Below, piece after piece: positions 33,545-45,484 of a stretch of 64,000 nt of DNA. The stretch is from Schistosoma haematobium. Taxonomy: Eukaryota > Platyhelminthes > Trematoda > Strigeidida > Schistosomatidae. The stretch spans positions 22,138,533 to 22,202,532 of the forward strand of contig NC_067201.1 in assembly GCF_000699445.3 (NCBI RefSeq). The letters run 5' to 3'. Under the pieces are notes generated by a model. That model ran no database searches. It was not told the DNA's origin and saw only the letters and a program-made list of their open reading frames with translations. The position numbers were made by a program, and so were the translations under genes. Position 1 is the first letter of the stretch; each line of letters opens with the position of its first letter.

Positions 33545-33720
33545 AAACGTAAAGATAGATAGTGACTAGTAGCGGAATCCAAGATACACGTTTCGTCCTA
33601 CTTGGGACTCGTCAGCCGGATTTCACTGCGAGCCACCATCCATCTTTACTTATAATGGTTGTGAATGAAGGCAATATAGAAGCAATACGCACAGTATGCA
33701 CAAAATGTCGCCCGAAATTA
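33545..33720. mobile_element. Family A SINE, foldback with intact ribozyme core
   Basis: The minus part 33545-33627 carries CTGACGA (33615-33609), GTCC/GGAC, GAAA (33594-33591) and a pairable stem I (ATCCGG/TTGGAT). The plus part 33630-33720 is the 3' half (GAGCCACCATCCATCTTTAC). Confidence 0.65.
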
Positions 33721-34034
33721 TTTATGAACTTAACTCCATTCACACCTACATACATATATACACAAGCACAAACACAAAGCTTTAAACAACTGTTTTATAA
33801 AACTTCACAATTGAATCAGTCGTTGTTATTCTGTTCTAAATTGTTTTCACTATTCAATTAAACAAACTACATTTGTGACAATTATGAATTGTAAAGATTA
33901 CATTTATGGTGTGATTCATCATACAAGACATAAAGTAATCTTATATTTTATCTACAGTTCATTGTTTGTCATGACAAAAAAGAACATGTTGTCTACAGAC
34001 AATGATGTTTTTAACATTCTAGTCAACTACATTT

Positions 34035-34240
34035 TTGTATGTAAAGATGTATGACTGTAATAAGTGAACACATTGATAGATCTTGGGTTTGAATCATGCG
34101 AGGCGGGATCGTGGTTGTACACTGTTGAAGAGTCACGTGATAGGATGAAACGACTGTCTAGTGTTTACAGGTTTTCTATGGTTGTTTAACTTCAATCGAC
34201 TCATGATCTCAACTATTGAAATTATAATAAATTTGTTTAT
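34035..34240 (+). mobile_element. Family B SINE
   Basis: TGGGTTTGAATCATGCG, CTGTTGAAGAGTCACGTG, GATGAAACGACTGTC and tail. Confidence 0.6.
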
Positions 34241-34384
34241 TATATCGAACTGTCTAATAGTCATGCCAAACTCTGCCTTAATCGTTGTTAATCATTATTC
34301 TGTTTGATCAGCTTAACAATCATAGTTAGTATTGTTAACTCCACTTGGCGCCCTTCTAGGGTTATTGCTAGTCTCAATCTTAAA

Positions 34385-34420
34385 TAAAGGGGGAGTGTTG
34401 AGCGTGGGGTTAGCAAATCC
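34385..34420 (+). mobile_element. Polypurine tract/LTR junction remnant
   Basis: AAAGGGGGAG followed by TGTTGAGCGTGGGG, laid out like the Gypsy junction at 29413-29430. LTR body not recognised. Confidence 0.3.
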
Positions 34421-34519
34421 ATCTTGTAGAAAGCAAATTTGCTGGAAAGAACATTAACCAGACAAAACCATCTAAACTCTGCCGTGGAAGTTTGGGATAA
34501 TCGAAAAATCTAGTTACGT

Positions 34520-34620
34520 TGAAATCACGAACCGATGTAATTTGGACATCCATTGAGAATCTGAGAGCACTAGACGGTTGTTTCGTTCTAGTATATGACT
34601 CACATAACAACAATAGAGGT
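34520..34620 (-). mobile_element. Family B SINE fragment
   Basis: ATCACGAACCGATGTAATTT and GACGGTTGTTTCGTTC. Confidence 0.5.
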
Positions 34621-34734
34621 TGATCAATTAGAGTTTGTAACATCAACAATGAGAAGTGACAAACTTTCACATATAAGTCATTTTTATAGACAAATGTAGA
34701 TAATCCATAGTTTATCTCAGAAGTAATGTAATAT

Positions 34735-34960
34735 AAACTAACACTATCACCATTGGATGCCGGCTCAGTGGTTCAGTAGGTTAGGCGTTCGCGCGCGAGA
34801 CCGAAGGCCCTAGGTTAGAATCCCGCGAGCGGGATCATGGATGCTCACTGCTGAGACGTCCCACAATAGGACGAAACGGCCGTCCAGTACTTCCAGTTTT
34901 CCAAAGTTGGTCTAACATCAATCGGTTCATGATCTCAATCAAAAACTTAATGCATTATCA
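34735..34960 (+). mobile_element. Family B SINE
   Basis: Good head (GGCTCAGTGGTTCAGTAGG). Ribozyme core damaged (CTGAGAC); helices II and III are kept (GTCCC..AGGAC, ACGGCCGT). Confidence 0.75.
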
Positions 34961-35274
34961 TTCAAACAAGAATCCGACCATACATTACCTTGTTAAAGTA
35001 TTTAGATATAAGAAATAAAGATCAAACGAAATGTTCATACATCAATTTGTTGTTTGATTGAAATTAAACGCTACTTAGTTTTACTTATCCAATAGTGGCT
35101 AATTTCAAGATGGAATTCTTAGAGTTTTATTGAGAAGCTGTGTGACCGATAGAGTTCAAGGATGTCGGTTTTAAGACAGTTATCTACTCTAGACAATGAA
35201 AGACAATTACTGAATATCATAAACTTGTTTAAAGCTAAATATATACAATTATGGATACCTAAAAATTGGTTTGT

Positions 35275-35730
35275 AATGCTGACTAGTATTGGGGATGGTT
35301 AGAAGAAAGTTAGGGGCGACCAAACCAAAACGTAGCATCAGTTCACAAACTCACTAACTTGTGGTCTGAGTCATGTTGGTAGATTCAGACTAATCTGTTG
35401 GGGTCCACGTGACTATCATAGCCAATAGTTGGAGAATTTGGGTGACATGGCTCAGAATCGATCACAATGGCGTCGGTGTATACACTCTCTGTCTTCCTTT
35501 AAGCCACCAGATTAAAATTACTTTATACCTTTCTTGCTGCCAACTAATTCTTTCTTCCTGTACTATATCCCTATATTCAATCTTTCTTTTATATATTAAC
35601 ACCATTGAATTAACTCCTTCTATGAATCCGGTGTTCATCTTATTATGCTAATGAGGTATGGCGACTTGGGCCGATGCACATATGTGCCTGGTCCTACATT
35701 GTAGCTGACTGACTGATTGATTGACAAATT
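35275..35730 (+). mobile_element. Non-LTR family G, 3' end
   Basis: MLTSIGDG-like start, GSSHVGR-like segment, GDMAQNRSQWRRCIHSL in frame near 35435-35490, 3' UTR, then the tail GCTGACTGACTGATTGATTG. Confidence 0.75.
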
Positions 35731-35944
35731 GGTGTAAAGGTTAAAAGTGTGAGCATGAGATTAACGGTTTTCGGTTTTTGTTAATGTTTACTTCTGAAGA
35801 ATCTCATACTTGGATGAAACATCAACTCAGTGTGTTCTGGCCTAGTAAAGAATATTTGACGAGTTAAAATATGATTATTCGAACAATTTTATTATTCACA
35901 GAATTCACAAAATTCTATGTATTTAAGTATATCACTGTTAAATA

Positions 35945-36270
35945 TTTAAGCAAAGATGACTAGTGGCTAACAGTAGAATCTAGAACGCGCGTTTTGTCCT
36001 ATTTGCCAGTGGGTTCGAGTCCAAGAGTCAACATCAACAAGTTTGGAATGTAGGCACATCCAATTGACGGGTCTCGAGTGGGACGAAACTCACGTTCTGA
36101 ATTACACTGTTAGCTACTAGCCATCTTCACTTAGAAATGCTTATGACTTAAGGCTATATCGAGGCAATCCACACAAGATGCAGATCTTTCCATAAGAGAC
36201 TGATCAATTGTAGCCCTAAATAACAATGGGAAGATACAAGTAAAATAACACATTGTCAAATATCTTAACA
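35945..36270. mobile_element. Family A SINE, foldback
   Basis: Minus fragment to 36007, then plus from GGGTTCGAGTCC (36011) with a mutated ribozyme (TTGACGGGTC) and a full 3' half. Confidence 0.65.
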
Positions 36271-36589
36271 GGATATACACTTTTACTTATCTGATATTAA
36301 CAACAGGTAAATTTCTAATGTAGTTTATTCAAAATGTTTATGTATAAACGTCAATCTTATAAATCTTATCATATAATCTACTATTTTTTATAAAGTATAT
36401 ATATTTCTGGTAAACATTGTTACCATAGCAACTAGTGCAACAGCACTTTGGTAACTATACAATTCAAAATTTAGAAGAAAAAAAAGAAAAAAAAAACATT
36501 TCCAGAGAAGTACTTTATGATAAATTTCATTTATAATTTCCTTTTTCCATGGAGCTATTGAAAGAATAAAAAACTTTTTTCAACACAAA

Positions 36590-37015
36590 TGGATGATGGC
36601 TAATGATGGAAACTAAAAAAAAACAACAACACGAACTTCGTCTTATCTAAGATTCGTCAGTTAAATGTGCCTTTATCTTAGAGTTGATGTTCATTTTGGG
36701 AATCGAACCCAATGCTGTTTGCTTCAAACGTTTCTACATTATCCATTTAACTGTTGAGTTCAAATAGTCAATGGTTTATGTAATGAGATGATATCTAATT
36801 CAGTTTTTTTGTTTTGTTTTGGTTACCTGAATCTTCTAATCGAGATGCTGAAAAAAAAGATTGATCCTTGGGAAAATTCGAACATTCAGTAAATATAAAT
36901 TAGGTATCTTTAATTCATTTATTGTTTGGTTTGTATCTTCCTAATGAGGTTTAAGACTGCAATTGATCAATCGAAATGCGTGTCCTGGTTTCCACTACTA
37001 GACACTATTCATGAT
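36590..37015. mobile_element. Family A SINE copies, the last one foldback
   Basis: Minus unit 36590-36800 (TAAGATTCGTCAGTTAAATG; head ATCCATTTAACTGTTGAG). Minus 3' pieces at 36815-36900 and 36930-36970; the latter joins GAAATGCGTGTCCTGG on the plus strand at 36978. Confidence 0.6.
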
Positions 37016-37474
37016 TGCTTACAAAATAGATATCTTAGAGTTTCCAAATGACTTATTGATTATATTAAAATAGAAGTGAACAGGAAACATGTCGATAAGC
37101 TCGAAATGATGAAGTGATAATGTAACTCATATGGGTATTGTTGGTAATATTGTCGGTATATTTATGACCGTCGACATATATTGCAACAACTTTTCACTAA
37201 TGAACCAGACTACACGGTAAATGATACACTATGGAATTAGAAATCATCGGATAGAGTTTCCATAGGTTGTAAATTAGTAACAAATCATCACCTAATTTTA
37301 AATTAAAACATCACTTTCAATAAAATGGTAGAACTGAAAGTTTCAAGATTTGAAATTGGATCTCATGTATTTGTACGAGATTAAAAGCTGAGATATGCCA
37401 TGTGGTTACAGAGGTGAATGATAGTAAGACTGAATTATGTAATATATGATATAGTGTTTAGAAAAAACACATGA
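37016..37474. other. AT-rich stretch, nothing recognised
   Basis: No coding-like frame or repeat match seen. Confidence 0.45.
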
Positions 37475-37678
37475 ATATATCATATCAATCAGTTACGAAG
37501 AGCTGTAGTATCGGAGAATACAAAATCAACAAGCAACTTACCGTCAGATACACTAACAGACACATTCCGTCGAGTACAACCTTCCAAAGACACTGTGAAA
37601 GAAAGAGGAAAGATAGAGGAAAGAAATGGACTTATGTTTCAGAACATTGTTAAACTAACAACTATGGAGGTTGGTTAA
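37475..37678 (+). other. Coding-like open frame (weak exon candidate)
   Basis: 67 codons ending in TAA, reading NQLRRAVVSENTKSTSNL, DTFRRVQPSKDTVKERG and IEERNGLMFQNIVK. Charged and protein-like, without ATG. No convincing acceptor and no family recognised. Confidence 0.2.
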
Positions 37679-37834
37679 ATTTCAAGAGAATCTAAGAAAA
37701 ATCCGTTAGTAAAAACGGAACTTCTTCTTGAATTCATTTGTAAAGACAGAATTTTGGTCACTGAAGTTCAATGAATTTAAATCAATGAAATCACGTCATT
37801 CAGTGAGAAATTAGTTGATTGATTTTGAAAGTGT

Positions 37835-38117
37835 AGCGGTGTGGTGTGTGCTACTTATATTGACATAAGTAGTATATGATGTTAGTTGTGAACAGAAGGT
37901 CTGGCAGTAGAGAGACAAGAGGATCTAACAGTATGGAATGAAAACAAAATGCAATTCGTATGAAAATGCAAGAACGATGAAATCTGAGTCATTTTGAGAC
38001 AATCGATGGACACTTTGCAAATTAAGCACTTTATGATTGTTAGATTTTATTAACAAGTCCTGTAATTTTGTGTTAAATACATTCAATTGTTTCCACTGGT
38101 GTTCTTGTTCGTTAAAT
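37835..38117 (+). mobile_element. Family E LTR-like repeat
   Basis: Starts TGTGGTGTGTGCTACTTATA, carries ATAAGTAGTATATGATG, ends near GTTCTTGTTCGTTAAATC. A TGG-initiated sequence (TGGTGTCACTGCCGAC) follows at 38119, in the place of a primer-binding site. Confidence 0.5.
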
Positions 38118-38520
38118 CTGGTGTCACTGCCGACCAGGAGGGGAACGATGACGTTCTGCGAACGCCGTTGAGGGTCTGGAGCTGAGGTGCCAGTTGGGGC
38201 AGTCTCGTGCGGAGAGGTGGCGCCGAGTGGAGTGTTCTGGCGGGGCAGTGTTGGTTGTAGCAGGTGCTGTCGACGGAGAGGAGAAGTGGGACGTGAGGCT
38301 GTAGGGCGGATATCGGATGTAGGTGGCTCAGCGGGCCGGTCGAGCACGAGTGTTAATCGTCCCAGGTGCCGCGTGGATGTCGGATGCTGTTGCCCCTGTA
38401 GGTCGACGGAGGCATGGAGGTCAGAGCGCCGCAGACTCGACATTTTGACGGAGAGCGTATTACAGACTGCAGAAACGAGGAATGTCGCACGGCGAGCATG
38501 AACCACCGCGAGAACGACCA
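38118..38520. other. GC-rich island between family E and family C
   Basis: About 400 bp clearly GC-richer than the rest of the window. Open frames exist on both strands: plus 38187-38501 (Gly/Arg/Cys-rich) and minus from 38521 down into the LTR at 37925 (Ser/Pro/Thr-rich, no recognised domain). It probably holds internal sequence of the family E element; strand and coding status are unclear. Confidence 0.4.
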
Positions 38521-38650
38521 ACCCGGTTAAAGCGCCGAATATTAACTTTTCGTTCTCTCAATTTCGTAAACAACACCCCTGCCACTTGAAGGCATTGAGT
38601 AGGACTTCCCTATCAGTAGCTGTATACACGTGACCATTTAAAACTCTTTG
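38521..38650 (+). repeat. Family C fragment
   Basis: CCCGGTTAAAGCGCCGAATA to GTATACACGTGACCATTTAA. Confidence 0.55.
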
Positions 38651-39224
38651 AGTAGTATACAAAGGTATTTCCACTTATCGTAATGCATAATATTTGAATG
38701 TTTAGCAAAATCTTGAAAGTCACGTTCTCGATTCCTGTTGCCTTGTTATCTTTATCATTCTATACGAGGACAAAACAACTATAGGCAAAACTATAATTTA
38801 TGAGCGAACCAATCAAATTTAAGATAACAGGTCTTGAATTTTAGTGCAAAATTCATCCATCCCTTTGGTTAAAGGGGAATTTAGCATTTTATCTGGTATC
38901 TGTTCATGATGAAAACCCTAATTCTAACTCCTAACCCTAACCTACAACAGTAAATTATAATCCTCATTCTTCACACACGCACATACACGTTTATAAACTT
39001 CATTTAGCCCTAGTAAATGGATATTCTCAAGGTCACTAATGAGCCGTCACTCTTTAAACATTCATAGGTCTCAGTAAAAGTGAAGTGTTTAAATTACTCC
39101 ACATATGGTTCACAGTTTGTCCTGTACACCTCTTGTTGACCATAAACCTGTCATTGTTTTGGTTATATTTTTTTGGCTTGATTTTTTTAAATTCCTTCAT
39201 CAAAATTATATGTATCACACAATT
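38651..39224. other. AT-rich stretch with telomere-like trace
   Basis: AACCCTAATTCTAACTCCTA, then ACCCTAACCTA at 38913-38943 resembles (CCCTAA)n. Nothing else recognised. Confidence 0.4.
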
Positions 39225-39560
39225 GTCCAGTACATCTTAGTTACTAAAGCCGTGACCAGTGGAGCTAATCCGTGTCGGGTAGAAACAGGTGTCTACCTTG
39301 GTACAATGGCAGATGGTCGCTCAAGTTCGTGGATTGTTTGAGGTTAGACATTAATATCATTAGATACCGGCGCAGTGGTTCAGTAGGTTAAGCGTTCGCG
39401 CGCAAGACTGGAAGTCTTGGGTTCGGATCCTGTGAGCGGAGTTGTTGGTGCACACTGTTGAGGAGTCTCCAAATAGGACGAAACAGCCATCCAATGCTTC
39501 CAAGTTTCCAACGATGGTCTAACATCACTCGGTTCATGATCTGAATCAAAAACAAAAACT
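39225..39560 (+). mobile_element. Family B SINE, long copy
   Basis: Leader (GTGACCAGTGGAGCTAATCC), head with GGGTTCGGATCCTG, ribozyme with core C changed (CTGTTGAGGAG), and tail. Confidence 0.7.
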
Positions 39561-40074
39561 TAACAATCTCTACAATCTATATTCTCAGTTCATGACAACA
39601 ATGAAATGGTATCATCTAAAATAAAAGATTATTCTATATTACTTTATATAACTTATCTATGAATAAGATCGGTCAGTATCTAGGGTATCTGTTTACTCTT
39701 ATTAATAGACATAATATGTCTGATTATTAAAAAAAAACGAACATTCTAAATGAATGAAACGAATATGCAGAAACCATGCAAAAAGAAGAGAACAAAATTA
39801 GGAAGTTTATATTACATTGAATAACTTTCATAGTAATTTATGAGTTCACATTATATTGGATATATAGATTTCCTTGGGATGGAATATACCGGATAAAAAA
39901 AAAAGAAAAAAAGGAAAGAAGAAAAAGAGGCCATTTTTTCTTTATCTGATATAAGTAAAAAAATACAAAAAAAGGGAACAATATATATATAGAGAGAGAG
40001 AAAGAGGAAGAAAAAAGAAGGAAATTGATTTTTGTCTCAGTTCCATATCAATAAAGTTGTGAAGAGGATTAAGT
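39561..40074. repeat. AT-rich, low-complexity stretch
   Basis: Poly-A/G purine runs around 39893-39930 and TATATATATAGAGAGAGAGA at 39981-40000. Confidence 0.7.
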
Positions 40075-40448
40075 TTTTTTGATTGAGATCATGAATGAGT
40101 TGATGTGAGATCACCATGGAAAAACTTGGAAGTAATGGATGGCTGTTTTATCTTAGCAAGATTCAAACCTAAAGCCTTCGGTTTCGTGAATGAACACTTA
40201 ACTTCTAGATCTCTTAGATGGTTGAAGTTCAACATTAACACCATTGGATGCTGACCGACTCAGTGGTTTAGAGGTTAAGCGTTCGCAAACAAGAGACCGA
40301 TAGGTCTTGGGTTTGAATTTTGCGAGGTGGGATTGTAGATGCGCACTGTTGTGAAATCCCACAATAGGACGAAACGGCGGTCCAGTGCTTCCAAGATTCC
40401 AAAGGTGGTCTAACATCAATCGGTTCATGATCTCAGTCAGAAATATCA
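40075..40448. mobile_element. Family B SINE, foldback
   Basis: Minus arm 40080-40200 with decayed ribozyme. Plus unit 40210-40445 with head (GACTCAGTGGTTTAGAGG), GGGTTTGAATTTTGCG and altered core (GTTGTGAAATCCC). Confidence 0.65.
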
Positions 40449-40559
40449 ATGATGTATATATATATATGCATATTGAAAGCGAGTATTATGGGAGTTAGTA
40501 TTGAATAAATAATTTGTTTTATTAGTGAGTTATTAATTAATACATCTTACCAACAATTC

Positions 40560-41150
40560 AATTTACTCCACATGTTACTGATGGTTAGAACTGCAATTGA
40601 TCAGTATTCCTTTCTTATTGACATATGTACATCCTGTGCGGATTGCCTCGATATTACTTTAATTCACAAGCATCATAAGCAAAGATCGATAATTGCTAAC
40701 AGTTGAATCTAGGATGAGTGTTTCGTCCTACTTGGGACTCGTCAGTAGGATGTACCTGTATCCCATATTTGTTGATGTTCGCTCTGAAACTCGGACCCAA
40801 TACCGTTCGCTTAAAACGCCATTATGTCATCCACTCCAGGAAATATGAAGGCAATACGCAAAGTATGCACATATGCCAACCAATTGCATTCCTAATCATC
40901 AATAGGAAGATTCAGGTAAATAATACTAAGTGAATTTAAACTGCACCCCATTGCATAAGTAAGCGACTATCGGGACTTAGTAGCTTTGCTGGTAACGCGA
41001 TGGTGTTTGAAGCGAATGATGCTGAGTTTGAGTCACACAGTGAGCATCAACTCTGTGATGTAGGTACAGCCGTCTGAAGAGTCTCAAATAGGAAGAAACG
41101 CACATCCTAGATTCCACTTCTAATTCAGGATTGAAATTAGTAGTTTTCAA
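40560..41150. mobile_element. Family A SINE cluster: minus unit, then plus 3' part and plus unit
   Basis: Minus unit 40575-40840 with intact core (CTGACGA 40745-40739, GAAA 40724-40721). It switches at about 40840 to a plus 3' half, which runs head-to-tail into a new plus unit at 40975 (GACTTAGTAGCTTTGCTGG) with a mutated ribozyme. Confidence 0.7.
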
Positions 41151-41759
41151 GTCTTGTAAATTATTGATAACTTTGTTGAAATGTAATGGTTCATAGTTCC
41201 AACTTTAATCAGTTTGTGATAATTATACAATAATTAACGAATATCATAGAATGATCTGACATTAGACATATTTGAACACTACTAGTTACGGTTTCTCTCT
41301 AGAATCTTAGGAATTCTACTTGAATGCCTAATGTTCACTCAAATGAATCATAATGATGACATGATGTTGTTATTGTAGATAACTGGTGTGTATTTTGTGA
41401 ACAGGTGAAATATAATAGGCTGTCAATCACAAATGTAGATAATCTATGACGAATGATTAAGGGGTCTACTCGAGTTAGAGGAGAATGGTGTGACTAACAA
41501 ATAACTTCGAAGTTACACCTCGGGGTCAGCACCTAACATGGATTACCCTTTCTTCATACCAAGGTACTATGAATGCTATGAAGACCGTATAACACAATGG
41601 ACGTTGTTACAGAAATGTATTAGTAAAAGTAGGTACAAGAATCAGTGTATGGTATGCAATTAACTAATGTGCACTGGTTGTCCTTGATCATGATCGATGA
41701 ACTGTTTGGCATTCAGTAACTATATGTCAAAGCCTACACATTTGTAAATAACTGATCAC

Positions 41760-42060
41760 CATTAAGTTAATAAGTTTATATTCGGAGTTCTAGTGAGAAG
41801 CCGTGACCAGTTGAGCTAAACCATGTCGGGTAGAGAAAGGTATCTAACTCAGAACAATGGAAGATGGTCGCGCAATCTCGTGGATTGGTTGAGGTTAAAC
41901 ATTAACAACGTTTGATACCGGCTCAGTGATCTAGAGGTGAAGCGTTCGCACGCGAGACCGATAGGTCTTGGGTTTGAATTTTGCGAGGTAGGATAGTGGA
42001 TGCGCACTGCTGTTGTTGTTAATAACTCACAACAGACCCTGTTGAACTCCATTAGTCATT
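41760..42060 (+). mobile_element. Family B SINE, truncated before the ribozyme
   Basis: Leader and head complete (CCGGCTCAGTGATCTAGAGG; GGGTTTGAATTTTGCG). From about 42010 it joins a minus-strand leader piece (ATAACTCACAACAGACC). Confidence 0.65.
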
Positions 42061-42084
42061 AAATCTCATTAGAATTCCAGGAAA

Positions 42085-42664
42085 TATAATATACCGTTGT
42101 GGGCCAGAGTAATTTTACATTGGTCTACAGGAGAACCAGATACCATCCAGACTTTCACGTGACAACCCAAAAAGTACAGCTTAATCTCGCTTCACAGGAG
42201 ATCCAGACACCGTATAGGCTTTAACGCTACAATCTGAATAGTACAGCTCAATATTCTGGCACAACCACACAGGTACCAATCACTCTGATGGACCATTAGC
42301 ACCATTCATATACACATTCACATCACATGTATTATTATTCTGATCAACAATCGCGTAAATCAATTATGAACATCATGAACAAGCCAAAATTGACCTATTC
42401 CGCTTACACGACAGTCAAACTCGTTAATGTTAGCAATGGCGACATGCCTTACAATGTCCCAATGACAATGGCTCTCGGGAACACTGAAAAGCAACCACCA
42501 GTATGAATGAAATCGGTTAACCAGCAAACCAATTTTTTGCATGAACAGCCAGCAAAAATTTCCAAATCAATGCCGAACCATCCACAATAACAATGGCGAA
42601 CCTCCAGCCTCATATGAGACCTTCAGTTCTACATAACCATATAGCTTTTCAATAGATGATATAT
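42085..42664. repeat. Unclassified block with 67-bp tandem duplication
   Basis: ACAGGAGAACCAGATACC at 42127 recurs as ACAGGAGATCCAGACACC at 42194. The minus strand has a 60-codon frame (42360-42542) with no recognised domain. Could be a retroelement LTR. Confidence 0.35.
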
Positions 42665-42980
42665 TCTGTAACTGATCTGTAGCTGATCCACGTCGGGTAG
42701 AGACAGGTATCTACCTCAGTACAACGGAAGTTGGTCGTGCAGTTTCGTGGGTTGGTTGATGTTAGACACTATCACCATTGGATGCCGGCTCAGTGGCTTA
42801 GTTTATTAAGCGTTTGGAGCAAGACCAAAAGCCCTGAGTTCGAATCCAGCGGGCGGGATCGTGGATGCGCACTGCTGAAGCGTCCCACAATAGAACGAAA
42901 TGGCCGTCCAGTGCTTCCAGGTCTCCAAAGGTGGTGGTCTAACATCAATCGGTTCATGATCTCAATCAAAATATTCTGTA
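42665..42980 (+). mobile_element. Family B SINE, long copy
   Basis: Leader, head, GAGTTCGAATCC; ribozyme core damaged (CTGAAGC), with GTCCAGTGC kept. Confidence 0.7.
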
Positions 42981-43283
42981 ACTAGTTTATGATTTCATTC
43001 AATTTGAAAAAAAGTAAACATACCTCTTACTACATCATTAAAGTAGAACAACTACAAATAAACAATCAAATAAAGATAATTGGAATGGATCATCAAAAGA
43101 AGTGAGCGGTTTAATCACTTACATAACCTGATACAAATATATACATATACATCTATAATGTATAATGTATATGGGTATAATCAGTGTTTCTTATTTGAGT
43201 GGAATTCTTTAAGTGAACTTGGCATATAGTTTAATTCAGTTCATCTCTTCAGAAACGATATACAAAGTTTACGATGGTACATG

Positions 43284-43285
<2 letters not shown>

Positions 43286-43330
<45 letters not shown>
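43286..43330. repeat. (TTA)n microsatellite
   Basis: About 15 uninterrupted units; a (TG)n run follows at 43428-43442. Confidence 0.95.
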
Positions 43331-43495
43331 GAACTTATTAAAGGTATAAATAGACTGATAGAAGTATAAGTGACCATGTGTGTGGGTATGTATGATTACA
43401 TAATAATACCATGACCTTTTCTGATTTGTGTGTGTGTGTGTGCGTAAATGTGTATAGGAAATCAAGCATTTAATAAGTATGCACTATTCACTAGT

Positions 43496-43690
43496 TAATT
43501 TTTCTGGTTAGCGTTTTTTAGAGAGTTAGTTTTCTACGGGATAGGGTTGCCAACCCCATGCCCAAGCCTCCTCCTTTATTCGGGCTTAGGACCGGCAGTA
43601 GCCCCCAGACGGACTCCAGGCGGAGTGGGTTGGAGAATGCTGGTCGGCGGCCTATGCTCCATTAGGAGTAACAGGCGTAAGTAAGTGAAT
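43496..43690. mobile_element. RTE 5' leader (minus) fused to RTE 3' end (plus)
   Basis: 43496-43616 matches the leader at 32770-32905. It joins at AGTGGGTTGGAGAATGC to a plus-strand 3' terminus (GGTCGGCGGCCTATGC, tail GTAAGTAAGTG). Confidence 0.65.
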
Positions 43691-43794
43691 AATTCACCAT
43701 TTAATAATACTGAATATTGAAATGAAGTACAATGTAAAGAATTTATAAATGTATGATTGAATTGATGCAATCGTATTACATAACACGTACAGAC

Positions 43795-44262
43795 TTACTT
43801 ACTTATGCCTGTTACCCCCCAATGGAGTATGGGCCACCGATTAACATTCTCCAACTCACTTTGTACTAGGCATTCCTTTCTAGTTCTATTCAATTGTTGT
43901 TCATTCTTCTCATTTCTGTCTACATTTCTTGTATAATATGTTCTTCGGTTTTCCTCTTCTGCTTTGGCATTGAGAATTCTAAGTGAGTGCTTGCCTTGTG
44001 ACACAGTTGAATGCTTTCCTCAATATCTGTGTGTCCTATCCACTTCCAGCACTTCTTCCCAATCTCTTCCTCCATTGGAATTTGGTTTGTTCTCTTATAT
44101 AGTGGGTTGTTACTGATAGTATCTGGGGCATTGGATCTGAAGTATTTTGCGTAGACAACTGTTAGTAGTTTCACAAGTTTCCACTACATAAAGTAGAACT
44201 ATCTTGAGATTTGTATTTAAAATTCTGACTTTGGTGTTGGTTGACAGTTGTTTTGAGTTCTA
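43795..44262 (-). mobile_element. RTE C-terminal region and 3' end, broken
   Basis: Tail ACTTACTTACTTATGCC; the minus strand reads [20 protein letters not shown], then [20 protein letters not shown] across 43920-44174. Confidence 0.75.
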
Positions 44263-44284
44263 GAACATGTAGGATTTATTACAA

Positions 44285-44945
44285 TTATTATGATGAACGG
44301 AACTCGTCAATATACGTCAACTTCCTTGATTATGAGAAGGCATTTGACGGTATGGATAGCAGAAGCTTATGGAACCTTTTTCAACATTATGGTTTACTTT
44401 AGAAAATTGTCAGCATCATAAGGAATTCAAACGGCGGACTACATTGAAATGTTGTGCATTGAGGACAGCTGATAGATGCACTCCAAGTGAGGATCGGAAT
44501 CAGAAAAGTCTGTTTACTTTGACCCTTGCTCTTTAATCTGGTGGTTCACTGGATTATGAAGACCTCGATATCTGAGTGGAAGCTTGGAATAAAATGCACC
44601 GGTTGGATGTAACTAGACGATTTGAACTTCTCAAATGACCTAGCTCTTCTATCCAATGCACATCAGAAGCAGCTTCTGCATCAGTAGGAGTCACCATAAA
44701 CGAGGGAAAAAGCAAGATTTTCAAATATAACTCGGAGAATATCAACCCAATCACATTTGATGGGGAAACTCTGGAAAATGTGGAATCTTTCACGTATTTG
44801 GTTAGCATTATCGATGAACAAGGAGGATCTGATTCAGATGACTGGCGAAGCAAGGACAGCATCCTACAACGTAAGAACTCATGGGACTCAAAACACTTTA
44901 GTCAATATAAAAGTCAGAATCTTCAATAACGGAGCGGATCTGAGC
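44285..44945 (+). mobile_element. RTE reverse transcriptase region, broken
   Basis: SIYVNFLDYEKAFDGMDS near 44310 (the first Asp block of the RT), then EAASASVGVTINEGKSKIF and ITFDGETLENVESFTYL, ..IDEQGGSDSD, with frameshifts. Confidence 0.75.
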
Positions 44946-45159
44946 GTTGATTTGGTCATACCCTTTAGCGACCACGAAGAGAGCTGTTCACTAACTCGCT
45001 CGCTCGATTACCAAACTGTCCGCGCGATATGGCTTTGGAAGTCAAAGTATCACTCACCAGCATCATTAAGACAAGTTAGCAAGTAACTTGTCCAATACTT
45101 ATTCGAAAAGGTTCTCCCATGATATCAGTTCGTGAAAATGCCAACCGTTTAACTGATGT

Positions 45160-45300
45160 ATGTAGTATGATGCAGACTACTTGGTAAGGATCTGTGTGAT
45201 TATTGTAACTAATTGATAGAGACTTTAAATGACATGACTCAGAATCACTCTCAATATGTCCTGGATTAGATCTCTGGTATAGTTGTATGAGTGTGCTTTT
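45160..45300 (+). mobile_element. Family G C-terminal remnant
   Basis: ATGCAGACTACTTGGTAAGG and GACATGACTCAGAATC align with the GRCRLL..DMAQN region, heavily decayed. Confidence 0.4.
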
Positions 45301-45484
45301 AAGGTGTCCCATACAACGACAAAACAAATATTCAGTCCTCGATGCCTTGTTACTTTATCAGATCATTCTTGGTAAATATGACTGAATAAAGTTGTTACTC
45401 GATTATTACTGAATTTGAATGTAATGATCTAGTTTTTCCATGAATGATTTTCAAATTTTATACATCTGTTGATTATTTTTAATC

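Noticed and set aside
33045..38117. The two family E LTRs as the ends of one complete retrotransposon
   Set aside because: Same strand and about 4.8 kb apart, but the interval holds only SINEs and a family G end, with no gag or pol.
42360..42542. 60-codon Trp/His-rich frame as a gene
   Set aside because: No domain or splice context; surrounding 67-bp duplication suggests a repeat.
43241..43465. Ile/His/Thr-rich small protein
   Set aside because: Translation of the (TTA)n and (TG)n microsatellites.
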